Origin: a virus | Direction: 5' to 3' (one strand) | Length of the DNA: 40,634 nucleotides | IMG/VR virus record: IMGVR_UViG_3300025736_000065 | Span: 1-40,634 of that record | Shown: one piece after another, positions 17,845 through 26,232 of the stretch | Layout of the letters: every line of letters begins with the position of its first letter | Position numbering within the stretch: the first letter of the stretch is position 1 | Translations under genes and position numbers: made by a program | Notes under the pieces: generated by a model | Seen by the model: the letters and a program-made list of their open reading frames with translations, nothing else | Databases searched by the model: none | Told to the model about the DNA's origin: nothing

Positions 17845-19334
17845 TAGTTACCAGATTGAGATATTTGTTGCCATTGTGTACCATCATAAACAACTCTTAC
17901 AACTTGCGTATCTCTAATATCTGCTGAATCTAATTCAGAAATATCAGAAGCCTCAAAAACTGCCTTAACAACACCATTTAATGTAAGTGTTGTGGCGCCA
18001 GCTACGGTAGCTTCAGCTACAAATGTTAATTCTAATCCTGCAACTAGGGCTGGGATTGAAGCATTAACAATAACAAGTGAATCAGTTACTGTCTCGGTTA
18101 ATTGAGCAGCCGTTACAAAGTTATATGTAGCAGCAGTAACATTTGCTGTCCCCATACTTATATATCCATCAGTTTCATTAGTAATTGTTTCCTGATTTAC
18201 TAAACGAATATCAGCAGTCCTATATGAAACAGCATCATAGGCTCCGATTGCAGCACCATATAAATCCAGTCCATAACCGAATCCACTTGTAGGAGTGCTA
18301 TTCAGATGCCTAACCGCATAGGCGGCACCAGCCTGTGTTACCTGTGTATCTCCATCAATTAAAGCCACAAAGGCACCATCGGCAGTAGTTGTATTATCTA
18401 AGATCCATCCTAATACACTAGCCTTTGGATATGTGCTTGCATTTGTGCCAGTAATCGCATATACTCCAGTAATTGCCGCCTCATAAGAATCAGAAGCAGT
18501 TAAATTTGCACCTACGATTTTTGAATAAACAGTCATGCCATATCCGGGGCCAGCGGCCCCAAATGTGCCACTTAATGTTTCAGTAAAATATGCTGGTAAT
18601 GCAGTCACATCAGTACTAGTTACATGTTCGAATTTAAATTTATCAGCAGTAACAAGTCCATCAGCCGTAATAGCTCCAATTCCTGTCATTGCACCAGTTG
18701 CGTCAATTGCCCAATCGCTAGATGTAATTGCGGTTGTTCCTGTGCCTGCACCAATAGTTAATGCTCCTGTTCCTCCTGCCCTATAAGTAGTGGCTGCATT
18801 TGCATCATTGTCTTTTGATGTGATAGTAACAGCACCAGCCGTTTTCCTTGCAATAGTTAATGTTCCTGAATTTGCAGGAATATCATAAGCATTGGCAGTT
18901 TTTACCTCAAAGGTTGTTATCTTCGTTTGTTGAGTAGTACCGGTTGCGATAAATTCAACCTTTAAGTAATTGTAGTTAATCGGAGTTGTTGCCGTAATAC
19001 TACCATCATTAGCGGTAGTTGTCCAGTCAATAGCTGTTCCAATTTCTGTCCAATCACTTGTGGCTGTCACTCTACCATAAAAAGATACCTCTACATCTGG
19101 AGTACCAGAAACATCAGTCAACCCAACGGTAACGACTTGCGTTTGTGAATACTTTTGTAAATTAGTGACAGTAAAAATTATAGTGTCACTCGCATTAATA
19201 GTATCACTTGCATCTAATACCAATGGTCTTGTTAACATTGTATATCCCGTACTGATTCTAAGGTTATCTCTATCTGCGGCCATATTGATCATTGCTCCAA
19301 CAATCAATATGAATAATAATATATACCTCTTCAT
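17844..19334 (-). CDS. Head-associated fibre or decoration protein with Sec signal peptide, 496 aa
   Basis: The gene follows the major capsid protein with TAATG coupling, the usual place for decoration proteins or head fibres. Yet the product begins MKRYILLFILIVGAMINMAA, which reads as a signal peptide. The body is Thr/Ala/Gly-rich beta structure. The first 130 residues form a sandwich (IIFTVTNLQKYSQTQVVTVGL, VEVSFYGRV). The middle has low-complexity GAGTGTTAI-type repeats, and the C-terminus (LVIVNASIPALVAGLELTFVAEA to VRVVYDGTQWQQI) is typical of trimeric fibre ends. Either the N-terminus is a membrane or virion anchor, or the protein is exported. Confidence 0.7.
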   Translation of the reverse strand: MKRYILLFILIVGAMINMAADRDNLRISTGYTMLTRPLVLDASDTINASDTIIFTVTNLQKYSQTQVVTVGLTDVSGTPDVEVSFYGRVTATSDWTEIGTAIDWTTTANDGSITATTPINYNYLKVEFIATGTTQQTKITTFEVKTANAYDIPANSGTLTIARKTAGAVTITSKDNDANAATTYRAGGTGALTIGAGTGTTAITSSDWAIDATGAMTGIGAITADGLVTADKFKFEHVTSTDVTALPAYFTETLSGTFGAAGPGYGMTVYSKIVGANLTASDSYEAAITGVYAITGTNASTYPKASVLGWILDNTTTADGAFVALIDGDTQVTQAGAAYAVRHLNSTPTSGFGYGLDLYGAAIGAYDAVSYRTADIRLVNQETITNETDGYISMGTANVTAATYNFVTAAQLTETVTDSLVIVNASIPALVAGLELTFVAEATVAGATTLTLNGVVKAVFEASDISELDSADIRDTQVVRVVYDGTQWQQISQSGN

Positions 19335-20746
19335 TATACAGCAACTAAAGCGTTCCAGTCTGTATCCACGTCATCTGAATAAATAACACCCGCTTTATCC
19401 CTTACAGCAAAAGCAACACGGACTTTAACAACAACTGTTTTCTGTCCTTCTGTTAAATCAGTTCCATTATAGGCAATTTCCATTGTCATCTCTTTTCGCT
19501 TACCAATTATTAATTGTTTAGAATCAACAACTGCCATTGTATTAGCGGTAATTGCGGTTGATTTAAAAATCCTTAACCCTTGCACAAATACTGGACGTCC
19601 AAATGTATCAAATGAAATTCTACGGTCACTTATTGAATTATTCAATAAATCCTTTAATTCCATGAGAATTTTTATTTCTGCTGGATTCATTATAATAGCA
19701 TCAGGCGGATATTTGTTTGTTTCGGCTTGCTGTACCATTGTTCCGATAAGGTCAATCATATTAGCACCCTTAATCGAAGCGGCATATGAAGCACCACTAT
19801 AATCAGTATGTTTGTTTGCTGTAAACAAACCAGCCAATGCACTTGAATCATCACCAGCGGTACCTAAAATCTGACCATCAATGTTATCCAAAATCTTATC
19901 GGGGAAAACAATTGATATTTCATCTAATACCTCTGGAAGGTCGTCTAGTGTTTCATCAGATAAAGTTCCGTAAGTAGCAATGTAAAATGCCTTAAATTCA
20001 ACAGTCTTAAGTAAGAAACTTGATTGACCAGGAGCTGATCCTTCTGTTTTAGTTCCTGCACCATCGGTGTAATCATAAACAACCAATACAGACATGTAGG
20101 GGCGTGTAATACCTTTTGATGGCATCCATTCCATTACATGTGGATAAATTGTCAAAGGAATACTAACCCTGTTTGGATCAAGTTCTGTTAGTCTAACTAA
20201 ACTAACTTCACTTTGTACTATATTACTTTCAAGAAAATCAACTGCTTTTGTTGTAAAAATAGGTGTACTTTTATTTCCCTTCTCTGTAAAGTAGTCTTTT
20301 AACGATAAACGTTTACCGTTGTCGTCATTTTTCTCGGTTAATATATCTTTCTTTTCCATAATGGCATCTTCTATAGCCTTACGGAATGTTTTAGGGGCGT
20401 CTGATTTTTGAGCAACACCTTTTTCGTTTAATGCCTTAATTGCCGTTGCATTATCAGAAGCAGCAACAACTAATTTATCTACACTTTCTTTGAGTGTAGC
20501 CATACCTGCATTGTCGAGCTTATCGGCAATAGCTTTATTAATACCAGCGACTTCATTTTCAAGTGTTTTTTGTGATACACCTTTTTCTGAGTCATGCACA
20601 AGCTTAGTGATACGGGTTTCAATCGCTTTCAATTCGCTTTTTGTTTGATCGGCCATGTAAACAGGTAATTGTTCGTTTGTAAGACCTTTAATTTGATCTT
20701 CGGACAATTCTGTAAATTTGCCGTCTTTCATCCAAATTTTATCCAT
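19334..20746 (-). CDS. Major capsid protein, HK97 fold
   Basis: The 470-aa protein builds the head shell. The first 110 residues are charged coiled coil (LKAIETRITKLVHDSEKG, then INKAIADKLDNAG), matching the delta or scaffolding domain that the prohead protease removes. The remainder carries the HK97-type pattern: N-arm, an E-loop region around VYDYTDGAGTKTEGSAPGQ, the spine helix DEISIVFPDKILDNIDGQIL, and the P and A domains with PPDAIIMNPAEIKILMELKD. It overlaps the protease gene by 8 nt, and a fibre-like gene follows with TAATG. Confidence 0.92.
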   Translation of the reverse strand: MDKIWMKDGKFTELSEDQIKGLTNEQLPVYMADQTKSELKAIETRITKLVHDSEKGVSQKTLENEVAGINKAIADKLDNAGMATLKESVDKLVVAASDNATAIKALNEKGVAQKSDAPKTFRKAIEDAIMEKKDILTEKNDDNGKRLSLKDYFTEKGNKSTPIFTTKAVDFLESNIVQSEVSLVRLTELDPNRVSIPLTIYPHVMEWMPSKGITRPYMSVLVVYDYTDGAGTKTEGSAPGQSSFLLKTVEFKAFYIATYGTLSDETLDDLPEVLDEISIVFPDKILDNIDGQILGTAGDDSSALAGLFTANKHTDYSGASYAASIKGANMIDLIGTMVQQAETNKYPPDAIIMNPAEIKILMELKDLLNNSISDRRISFDTFGRPVFVQGLRIFKSTAITANTMAVVDSKQLIIGKRKEMTMEIAYNGTDLTEGQKTVVVKVRVAFAVRDKAGVIYSDDVDTDWNALVAV

Positions 20747-21560
20747 TTTTAAAATTTTTTAAATAATTAATATAAATTTCACGTTTTTGAGTGTCCTCTG
20801 ACGGCTCTATTGCTTTCTGAGTGCTTTTGGGCGGCTCATAATTTTTAACATACAATGTTGGCGTTACACTATTGCTTCCAAATACAACAGCACTACCCTC
20901 TCTTTTTTTCGCTTCATATACTACCCAAAAATAACCATATTCATCTGCCACATCTGGATTAACTGCATTGGCTTTCATTTCATTAAAGAAGTCCATTTGT
21001 TTTTCACTATCTTCATCATAATAAGCCATGTCTATATTAACATACATCATACCTACTGAATGCTGAGTAACATCTCCGTTAACGTATGAATCAAACATAA
21101 ATGGCATTTTATCTTTTGATAATGTAAACTCATTTATATTTGCGACTGTTTCAAAGTCAATATCTAAGCCCAATTTGTTAAAATTCGACTTCTCGTTATA
21201 GCTTTTTGCTTTGTTTGATATTACGCTCTCAAACTTTGCTTCATGTTGTTTTAAGTGATATGAAAATGGATTATCTTTTATTGTCTTATTCCATATTTTA
21301 GCCATATGTAAATCTAAATGGCTATCTATAATGTTAGTTGAATTAATAACAGCCTTAACTAAAATAATATCAGAAGTTATGTCTTCAATTTCGGGTTCAA
21401 ATTCTTTTTTGTTAATAGATTCAATTATACCATGCGAATTCGTCTTGTATTCAGTCATTTTGATTTGCTTCATGGTATCAAAATTCTCCTTAATGAATCG
21501 TGTTTGATCCATTTTTGTACTGAATTTTTTATCTGGAAACTGTTTTATAATATATTCCAT
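20739..21560 (-). CDS. Prohead protease (HK97 / S78-type serine protease)
   Basis: This is the head maturation protease, which cleaves the capsid delta domain and itself. At 273 aa it is somewhat longer than the usual 180-220. A likely catalytic His lies in HLKQHEAKF (H106, or H102) and the Ser in the conserved-type QHSVGMMY motif (S168). The domain runs from IILVKAVINSTNIIDSHLD to about residue 240, and a variable charged C-tail follows. It sits directly before the capsid gene, as in HK97, and the 8-nt overlap couples their translation. Confidence 0.88.
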   Translation of the reverse strand: MEYIIKQFPDKKFSTKMDQTRFIKENFDTMKQIKMTEYKTNSHGIIESINKKEFEPEIEDITSDIILVKAVINSTNIIDSHLDLHMAKIWNKTIKDNPFSYHLKQHEAKFESVISNKAKSYNEKSNFNKLGLDIDFETVANINEFTLSKDKMPFMFDSYVNGDVTQHSVGMMYVNIDMAYYDEDSEKQMDFFNEMKANAVNPDVADEYGYFWVVYEAKKREGSAVVFGSNSVTPTLYVKNYEPPKSTQKAIEPSEDTQKREIYINYLKNFKNG

Positions 21561-21820
21561 TATAATATCATTTTAAATTTAACCGTAACTATTCCATCCT
21601 TTTCAGTAAATACTGCTTCATATACTGGATAAACCTCTCCTTCTATTACTGATTTAAATTCATTACAATATCCCAAAACCTCATACATCCTATCGAATTG
21701 ATTGTAATTAATTGCACATGGAAAAAACTCATAATACAATACCCTGAACATATCAATATCTTTGTTCAATCGAAGCTGGTGCATCAACGTATCTGATATA
21801 TTAATTATTCCTAAATTCAT
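21560..21820 (-). CDS. Hypothetical protein between portal and protease, 86 aa
   Basis: The 86-aa product (MNLGIINISDTLMHQLRLNKD, then YYEFFPCAINYNQFDRMYEVLGYC) looks like a small alpha-beta protein. It shares a base with the protease start (TAATG) and starts 4 nt after a 31-aa frame. Some siphoviruses carry small head genes here, but I do not recognise it. It is well supported as a gene by packing. Confidence 0.6.
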   Translation of the reverse strand: MNLGIINISDTLMHQLRLNKDIDMFRVLYYEFFPCAINYNQFDRMYEVLGYCNEFKSVIEGEVYPVYEAVFTEKDGIVTVKFKMIL

Positions 21821-21824
21821 AACC

Positions 21825-21920
21825 CTACTTTTTAATCAATTCCTTATTATCAAATTGTTTTTGCTTAAACTTTCTAAACTTCTTAATTTCTTCCTTAGTT
21901 AACTTCTTCTGTGTTTTCAT
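21825..21920 (-). CDS. Tiny Lys-rich protein overlapping portal 3' end, 31 aa
   Basis: A 31-codon frame begins at ATG 21920 inside the portal C-terminus, in another phase. It ends at TAG 21827-21825, just before the ATG at 21820. It exactly fills what would be a 75-nt hole in a packed operon. The product, MKTQKKLTKEEIKKFRKFKQ and then KQFDNKELIKK, is a basic amphipathic helix. It may be a real microprotein or a translational bridge that re-initiates ribosomes on the next gene. No homology is known to me. Confidence 0.5.
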   Translation of the reverse strand: MKTQKKLTKEEIKKFRKFKQKQFDNKELIKK

Positions 21921-23232
21921 CTTGTTTTGGATTTATTGATTTATCCCTTTCGTATTTGTAAATATCACCACCAGAAACAGGGTCTTTATCCATTATGCCC
22001 AGATACTCATTCCATGTAATGATATTATTATTATATGAAGCCTCTGCACTCCTAACATTCATATTGAGAGCCATAGCCTCTTCTTTGAAATTTTCCTGTA
22101 GGCACGCAATATGATCGAATGATGTTCTTAATTCTAGCCCGTAGTTCCTTAGTTTTAATCTTTGTGTATATATTTGGTCATCATTATTGACCATCGGAAT
22201 TATACGACTCTGATACATCCTTCTTTCTGCCTGAATTTGATTTTCGAAAGTAGTTCCTTCTGCATTTAGCTTAAATAAATCATATGGAACACCAACGACA
22301 TTACAAATTATCATTGCGTTTGCAACCATATCTTTATAAATACCCATTTCTTCAGGATTAAGTATGGTTTTTATAAATTCAATATCTGCATTTACTATTA
22401 AAAATTGCTTTTGCCCACTTAGTAATCCATATTCGTTGGCAAACTTTGTATCTATTTCGTTCTTTATTGCGGGCTTAACAGGCGTTTGTGTACCCATCCC
22501 ATCTTTTGAGCTGGTCTTTATTATACCCTGCATGCCCTTTGACTTCAGGATAACGTTCATTGCTTCAAAGTCCTTCTGAACGTTTTCAATTGGCAGGGAT
22601 AATGATGTGTGTCTCGATGTACCCATTATTGAATTACCAACACCGGACACATTTAACTCATTAAAATGAATTATGTTTCTTGTTTCGAATATTTTAACGG
22701 GATTATAATTAGTGAGCGCATATTCAGATACAATACCCTCCAAACTTATCTGGTCGAATATCTTTCCTGTTTGTTTTGGTTCAACAAACTCACTATTAAG
22801 ATTCATTAACGTTTTAGTGGTGAGAATATCTGTGTCAAAACTGGACCCGTTTAACATCTGAACATAATTATTTCCAAATGTAGGCAGCATATAATAGCGT
22901 TCTGCCGTGTATTCTGACTGTGATTGTATTGGATTTGGATTGTCAACGAATAATTGACGTGCTGCCTTAACTGCCGCCTTGTTTGAATCCCACGATACCT
23001 CGTTGCCCTTGTTGTCTACTAGGTACTTCTTACCGTTAGCAGCAGACTGTGAGATAATCATTGTCGTACCGTATAGTACAGGGTTGCTCTCCACTGCTTC
23101 CCTTAGATCGGCTGCGTTGGATAGCTTTAACCATGCTGGCTTATCAACTAAGAGTTGAGCAGACATAGACCCCTGCTTACTCAAATTTATACCAGACTTT
23201 GTAAATAAACTCCTAAATGACCAATTAGCCAT
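21895..23232 (-). CDS. Portal protein
   Basis: The portal is the twelve-fold ring at one head vertex through which DNA enters and leaves. The 445 aa carry family-typical features: an N-terminal WSFRSLF start and the region around DLREAVESNPVLYGTTMIIS. Also typical are the LTNYNPVKIFETRNIIHF segment, the helix around QIQAERRMYQSRIIP, and the C-terminal DHIACLQENFKEEAMALN helix. An acidic tail follows. It is the first gene after the late promoter (start about 19 nt downstream of the -7 element) and follows TerL, the normal order. Confidence 0.9.
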   Translation of the reverse strand: MANWSFRSLFTKSGINLSKQGSMSAQLLVDKPAWLKLSNAADLREAVESNPVLYGTTMIISQSAANGKKYLVDNKGNEVSWDSNKAAVKAARQLFVDNPNPIQSQSEYTAERYYMLPTFGNNYVQMLNGSSFDTDILTTKTLMNLNSEFVEPKQTGKIFDQISLEGIVSEYALTNYNPVKIFETRNIIHFNELNVSGVGNSIMGTSRHTSLSLPIENVQKDFEAMNVILKSKGMQGIIKTSSKDGMGTQTPVKPAIKNEIDTKFANEYGLLSGQKQFLIVNADIEFIKTILNPEEMGIYKDMVANAMIICNVVGVPYDLFKLNAEGTTFENQIQAERRMYQSRIIPMVNNDDQIYTQRLKLRNYGLELRTSFDHIACLQENFKEEAMALNMNVRSAEASYNNNIITWNEYLGIMDKDPVSGGDIYKYERDKSINPKQDENTEEVN

Positions 23233-23250
23233 AATCTAAACATGTTTGTA

Positions 23251-23281
23251 CAAAGATATTTTAAAAAAACAACATTTCAAA
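23251..23281 (-). promoter_or_regulatory. Bacteroidota-type promoter for the late operon
   Basis: On the minus strand a -33 element TTTG (23281-23278) is followed by exactly 19 nt and a -7 element TATCTTTG (23258-23251). This is a full match to the Bacteroidota consensus TTTG-N19-TAnnTTTG. The expected transcription start leaves a leader of roughly 10-15 nt before the portal ATG at 23232. It would drive portal through lysis genes independently of the terminase genes. Confidence 0.85.
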
Positions 23282-23317
23282 TAAAAATGACATTAATCAT
23301 GTTTTTTATTTTATTGC

Positions 23318-23390
23318 TTGCATATTTTGACACAATAATTTTAACTATAACCCCGTATTATTTAATATTATTTGCACATTTTGACACAAT
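23318..23390 (-). repeat. Two 19-nt direct repeats upstream of the late promoter
   Basis: TTGCAYATTTTGACACAAT occurs at 23318-23336 and 23372-23390 with a single C/T difference, 54 bp (about five helical turns) apart. Both lie upstream of the late promoter's -33 element. They fill the only sizeable non-coding gap of the head genes. The core, on the other strand TTGTGTCAAAAT, occurs again at 35419-35430 over the promoter of the antirepressor operon. Spacing and position suggest binding sites for a phage transcription factor. Confidence 0.65.
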
Positions 23391-23393
23391 TTA

Positions 23394-24836
23394 TCATTTA
23401 AACATCTCATATTGTGCCTCTAAGTGCATGGCAGAACCAGCCAAAGAATCTGGAGCGTCATCTTCTTTCTTCGAAGTCTTTAATAATCGGTAAACCTGCT
23501 TCATAAATCGCTCAACATTTGGGTTTGGATTTTCAGGGAAACGGTAGTATAGTTTAATAATACCCGCATAACTAAGTATACGAGCCATTTTGTTAGCCTT
23601 TGACCACTGCCCAAAGAAAGGTGTGTCTGGGTGGTTATCTTCTAGTGTACGCTTAAAAAACGCCCCCGCTGAGTTTGTTTCGACTACTATTTCACCAAAC
23701 CGCCCATGCTCTTTTAGCTTGCTAGCTACCTGACTTAATTGTATTGTTAGGTTTTCTTGGTCAAATATACAGTCTACTAAATACACAAGGTCGCCTATTA
23801 CCCTAAATATAGGCATTGCGAAGTTATCCATTCCTTCATCGGCTGTGTCTATAAAGGAAAACAACCATCCTTGCGGTATTTCTTTTTCGGTTCCGTTTTC
23901 GTTTATTGTTTTGGTTGGTAGGTATTTGTAGAACTTTAACGAACTTCGAGGGAATGCCTTGGCTTCATTGTCGTCAATAGCTTCGCACATGTAATTAGCA
24001 TAGAATATACCCTTTGTCCTTGAGTCAACCAGCATCCTAGCCTTTAGCTTTACAAATGCTTTTTTTGACAAAAGGTCTTCGCATAACATTTCATCTAATT
24101 CAGAATCATAAACTGGCATTGATAATATGTACCATTCATCACCTTCAGTTTCCTGTAGCCTGTATTGTGGATCACGTTCACCCCAAAGTGTAGCGCAAAA
24201 TATTTCCCTTACTTCTTCTTCTTCAGCGGCATTCCTACTAGAAAATGTTCCTGTTAACCAAATCCATAACTTATCCATTGCGGTGTCACTTAACGCCTGA
24301 TCCGCACCCTTAACAATGTCATCCATTATTCTAAGCGTTGCACCCTTGCCAGTAACTAAACCATTTACACCTACTCCCAAATAATTAAAGTGTTGACCCT
24401 GTAGGGCCCATTTCTGTACTGCTGAATCACCTTTCTTTAATTTTGTATTTGGGAATATATCCGAATAAACTATTTGTTCTGGCAGGTTTTTAATGCCCAT
24501 TATGCCGTCACGGGTAAACCTTGAAAAGTCTGTTGCTTGTGAATCTGTATTGGACGCTGTAACTATGCGTTCGTTAACGTTCTTGCCAAGTATCCATTTA
24601 GTAAAATTTACAAGCGTACGGCTCTTACCGTGCTGTGGTGGCATCCTTACCATTAGCTTAGTGAATGCGTCACCGTCTGGCTTTAGTAGTTTTTTGTAGT
24701 AAAATAATTCTAGGATATTACATAGGGTTATTAAATGTTTTCTGTCGGGTTTGTAGAAATCGGGTTCAAGCGTATTGCAGAACTCCCAAAAATTCCTTCT
24801 TGATAATTCTATGTTTAATATTGAATCGAAAATCAT
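23394..24836 (-). CDS. Terminase large subunit (packaging ATPase and nuclease)
   Basis: This 480-aa motor pumps DNA into the prohead and cuts the concatemer. The Walker A loop is PPQHGKS (66-72) and Walker B is LRIMDD (168-173). The C-terminal RNase H-like nuclease shows acidic residues at FSFID (D330), VVETNSAG (E386) and DDAPDSLAG (460-463). It overlaps TerS by 4 nt (ATGA). The stop lies only a few bases from the direct repeats of the late control region. Confidence 0.95.
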   Translation of the reverse strand: MIFDSILNIELSRRNFWEFCNTLEPDFYKPDRKHLITLCNILELFYYKKLLKPDGDAFTKLMVRMPPQHGKSRTLVNFTKWILGKNVNERIVTASNTDSQATDFSRFTRDGIMGIKNLPEQIVYSDIFPNTKLKKGDSAVQKWALQGQHFNYLGVGVNGLVTGKGATLRIMDDIVKGADQALSDTAMDKLWIWLTGTFSSRNAAEEEEVREIFCATLWGERDPQYRLQETEGDEWYILSMPVYDSELDEMLCEDLLSKKAFVKLKARMLVDSRTKGIFYANYMCEAIDDNEAKAFPRSSLKFYKYLPTKTINENGTEKEIPQGWLFSFIDTADEGMDNFAMPIFRVIGDLVYLVDCIFDQENLTIQLSQVASKLKEHGRFGEIVVETNSAGAFFKRTLEDNHPDTPFFGQWSKANKMARILSYAGIIKLYYRFPENPNPNVERFMKQVYRLLKTSKKEDDAPDSLAGSAMHLEAQYEMFK

Positions 24837-25300
24837 TCTGGTTTTTTGCCATACTTTAATTGGTATAGCTCTTCAAATGTTTTGCCCTCCAGTCCTGTGT
24901 TTGGCGACATTGAACCATCTGAACTTTGTACGTCTAATCTTTCACCATATTTTGCAGGCTGCATTTTACCAAGCATCCATTTACGAGAGTCAACCCTTAA
25001 TCTAGCCCGTTGTATTACATCGTGGTTAACAACCTCCCTACCGTCCTCCAGTGTTATCATGTCACCCTCTTGGCTGTCTGAGATGTCAAGTATCTGCTCA
25101 AATATGAAATCTGCTCTATCCTCACGCGCACATGTGTACTGTAAAAGTCTTTGTTTGCTATCCTTCATCCATTTACTAAACGTAGGATTAGACGGCATGT
25201 TCTCATCTCTCAATACAGACCTAAGAGAACGACCACCAGCCACCTCTTTACATATAGTGTTTACTAATTTAGTCTTTTGTTTCTCTGTATAAGATGCCAT
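24833..25300 (-). CDS. Terminase small subunit, Sf6-like
   Basis: The 155-aa protein recognises phage DNA and loads TerL. The N-terminal half is a helix-turn-helix (LVNTICKEVAGGRSLRSVLRDENMPSNPTFSKWM). The C-terminal part holds the typical IQRARLRVDSRKWMLGKMQPAKYGERLDV segment of the Sf6-type small terminase family. It starts at an ATG that shares its A with the upstream stop (TAATG) and ends overlapping TerL. A second, unrelated TerS-like protein lies at 30129-30650. Confidence 0.85.
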   Translation of the reverse strand: MASYTEKQKTKLVNTICKEVAGGRSLRSVLRDENMPSNPTFSKWMKDSKQRLLQYTCAREDRADFIFEQILDISDSQEGDMITLEDGREVVNHDVIQRARLRVDSRKWMLGKMQPAKYGERLDVQSSDGSMSPNTGLEGKTFEELYQLKYGKKPE

Positions 25301-25452
25301 TATTTTTCCCTTCTTTTTATTTCATCCCTTATATTAGCGCAATATTCATACCTTTCTTCCTTGATAGCCATATCTAAATGTACTTTTAAAAAGTCATCAC
25401 TCCAATGCTCACCATCGCAGCCTACAAAGTCAGGGATACACGGTAATTTCAT
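25300..25452 (-). CDS. UVR-motif microprotein, 50 aa
   Basis: This 50-codon frame starts at ATG 25452 and ends at TAA sharing one base with the TerS start (TAATG). The C-terminal 28 residues (LDMAIKEERYEYCANIRDEI, then KRRE) match the UVR motif pattern, a two-helix hairpin known in UvrB, UvrC and McsA with AxxxEdyExAaxlRDeIk. The N-terminal half has CIPDFVGCDGEHW with two Cys. UVR hairpins mediate protein-protein contact; a link to TerS or to a host repair complex is possible but unproven. Confidence 0.72.
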   Translation of the reverse strand: MKLPCIPDFVGCDGEHWSDDFLKVHLDMAIKEERYEYCANIRDEIKRREK

Positions 25453-25463
25453 TACGCTACATA

Positions 25464-25667
25464 CTATTGATATATGGATATAATTACTTCTACTTCAATT
25501 CCGGTTAATATTTTCTTTTTAACGTGGGGTGGGTGATTATACGATAACTGTGAAGATATATTAATATCACACATTCCATTGTATTCTATAAATTGTTCTA
25601 AAAGGGCTTTTATATCCTTTTCCAATTTATCTTTATTTTGTTTTATTACGTCCACATTGCTTTCCAT
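25464..25667 (-). CDS. Hypothetical protein, 67 aa
   Basis: The 67-aa protein starts with a charged helix (VIKQNKDKLEKDIKALLEQFIEYNG). It ends with a strand-turn-strand part (CDINISSQLSYNHPPHVKKK, then ILTGIEVEVIISIYQ). It is placed between a 186-aa gene (4 nt gap) and the UVR-motif gene (11 nt gap). No known family. It probably belongs to the packaging operon's leading genes. Confidence 0.55.
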   Translation of the reverse strand: MESNVDVIKQNKDKLEKDIKALLEQFIEYNGMCDINISSQLSYNHPPHVKKKILTGIEVEVIISIYQ

Positions 25668-25671
25668 TTGC

Positions 25672-26232
25672 TTAATGTATTTTCAAATTAACATTTTCAA
25701 TAGTACCCTTCATTAATCCGTTCGGTTGCCTGTTGTGGCTTGTATTTGAGGACATTGAGTCTAGTGTTATATATTTATCCCTTAATCCAAACATTTCTAT
25801 AAATTCGATGAACGTTACTCCTTCTTGTAATTTAGGCACATTTAGATTTGGAACACTTATGTCTATTCCGGTTATGTTTAAATTATTTACTGTGATTTTA
25901 TCCCTTCCGAAAAAATTAGAATAAAACGATTCAAGCGTTCCTTGTGCAGTACTTGCAGCCCTTATTAGTTGATTTAATATTCTTTCTTGATTTTCCAAAC
26001 TGTCATTAATAGCCTTGAATGCCTTCCTGTACTTATGTTTTCCGGTTTCCCGTATTTTATTTATGAATACAAATTCATTTATTATTGTCTTATCAATTGA
26101 TTCTAGCCTGTCAGCACTGTTTTCTATAAATAAAACAATGGTTGTACCTATTACCACCTCACGAAGCTGATACGATTTCTTAAATAGCTCAAAAGCCTTT
26201 GGGTATTTTCGTTTTATTTTATCCCAGTTCAT
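25672..26232 (-). CDS. Hypothetical protein, 186 aa, first gene of the packaging block
   Basis: This is a soluble, mostly helical protein. Residues about 1-60 (WDKIKRKYPKAFELFKKSYQ, then IGTTIVLFIENSADRLESI) are followed by a helical stretch (FKAINDSLENQERILNQLIRAASTAQGTLESFY) and a beta-like tail (ITVNNLNITGIDISVPNLNV). No motif gives a function. It is the first gene of the TerS/TerL group, after a 250-nt untranslated region, so it may have its own promoter; TAAATTTG at 26325-26318 is a possible -7 element, but I see no -33 partner. Confidence 0.6.
   Translation of the reverse strand: MNWDKIKRKYPKAFELFKKSYQLREVVIGTTIVLFIENSADRLESIDKTIINEFVFINKIRETGKHKYRKAFKAINDSLENQERILNQLIRAASTAQGTLESFYSNFFGRDKITVNNLNITGIDISVPNLNVPKLQEGVTFIEFIEMFGLRDKYITLDSMSSNTSHNRQPNGLMKGTIENVNLKIH

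Noticed and set aside
23318-23360. Sigma-70-like promoter (TTGACA then TATAAC) on the plus strand in the direct repeats
   Set aside because: The spacing is only 13 nt, and the host group uses a different promoter type.
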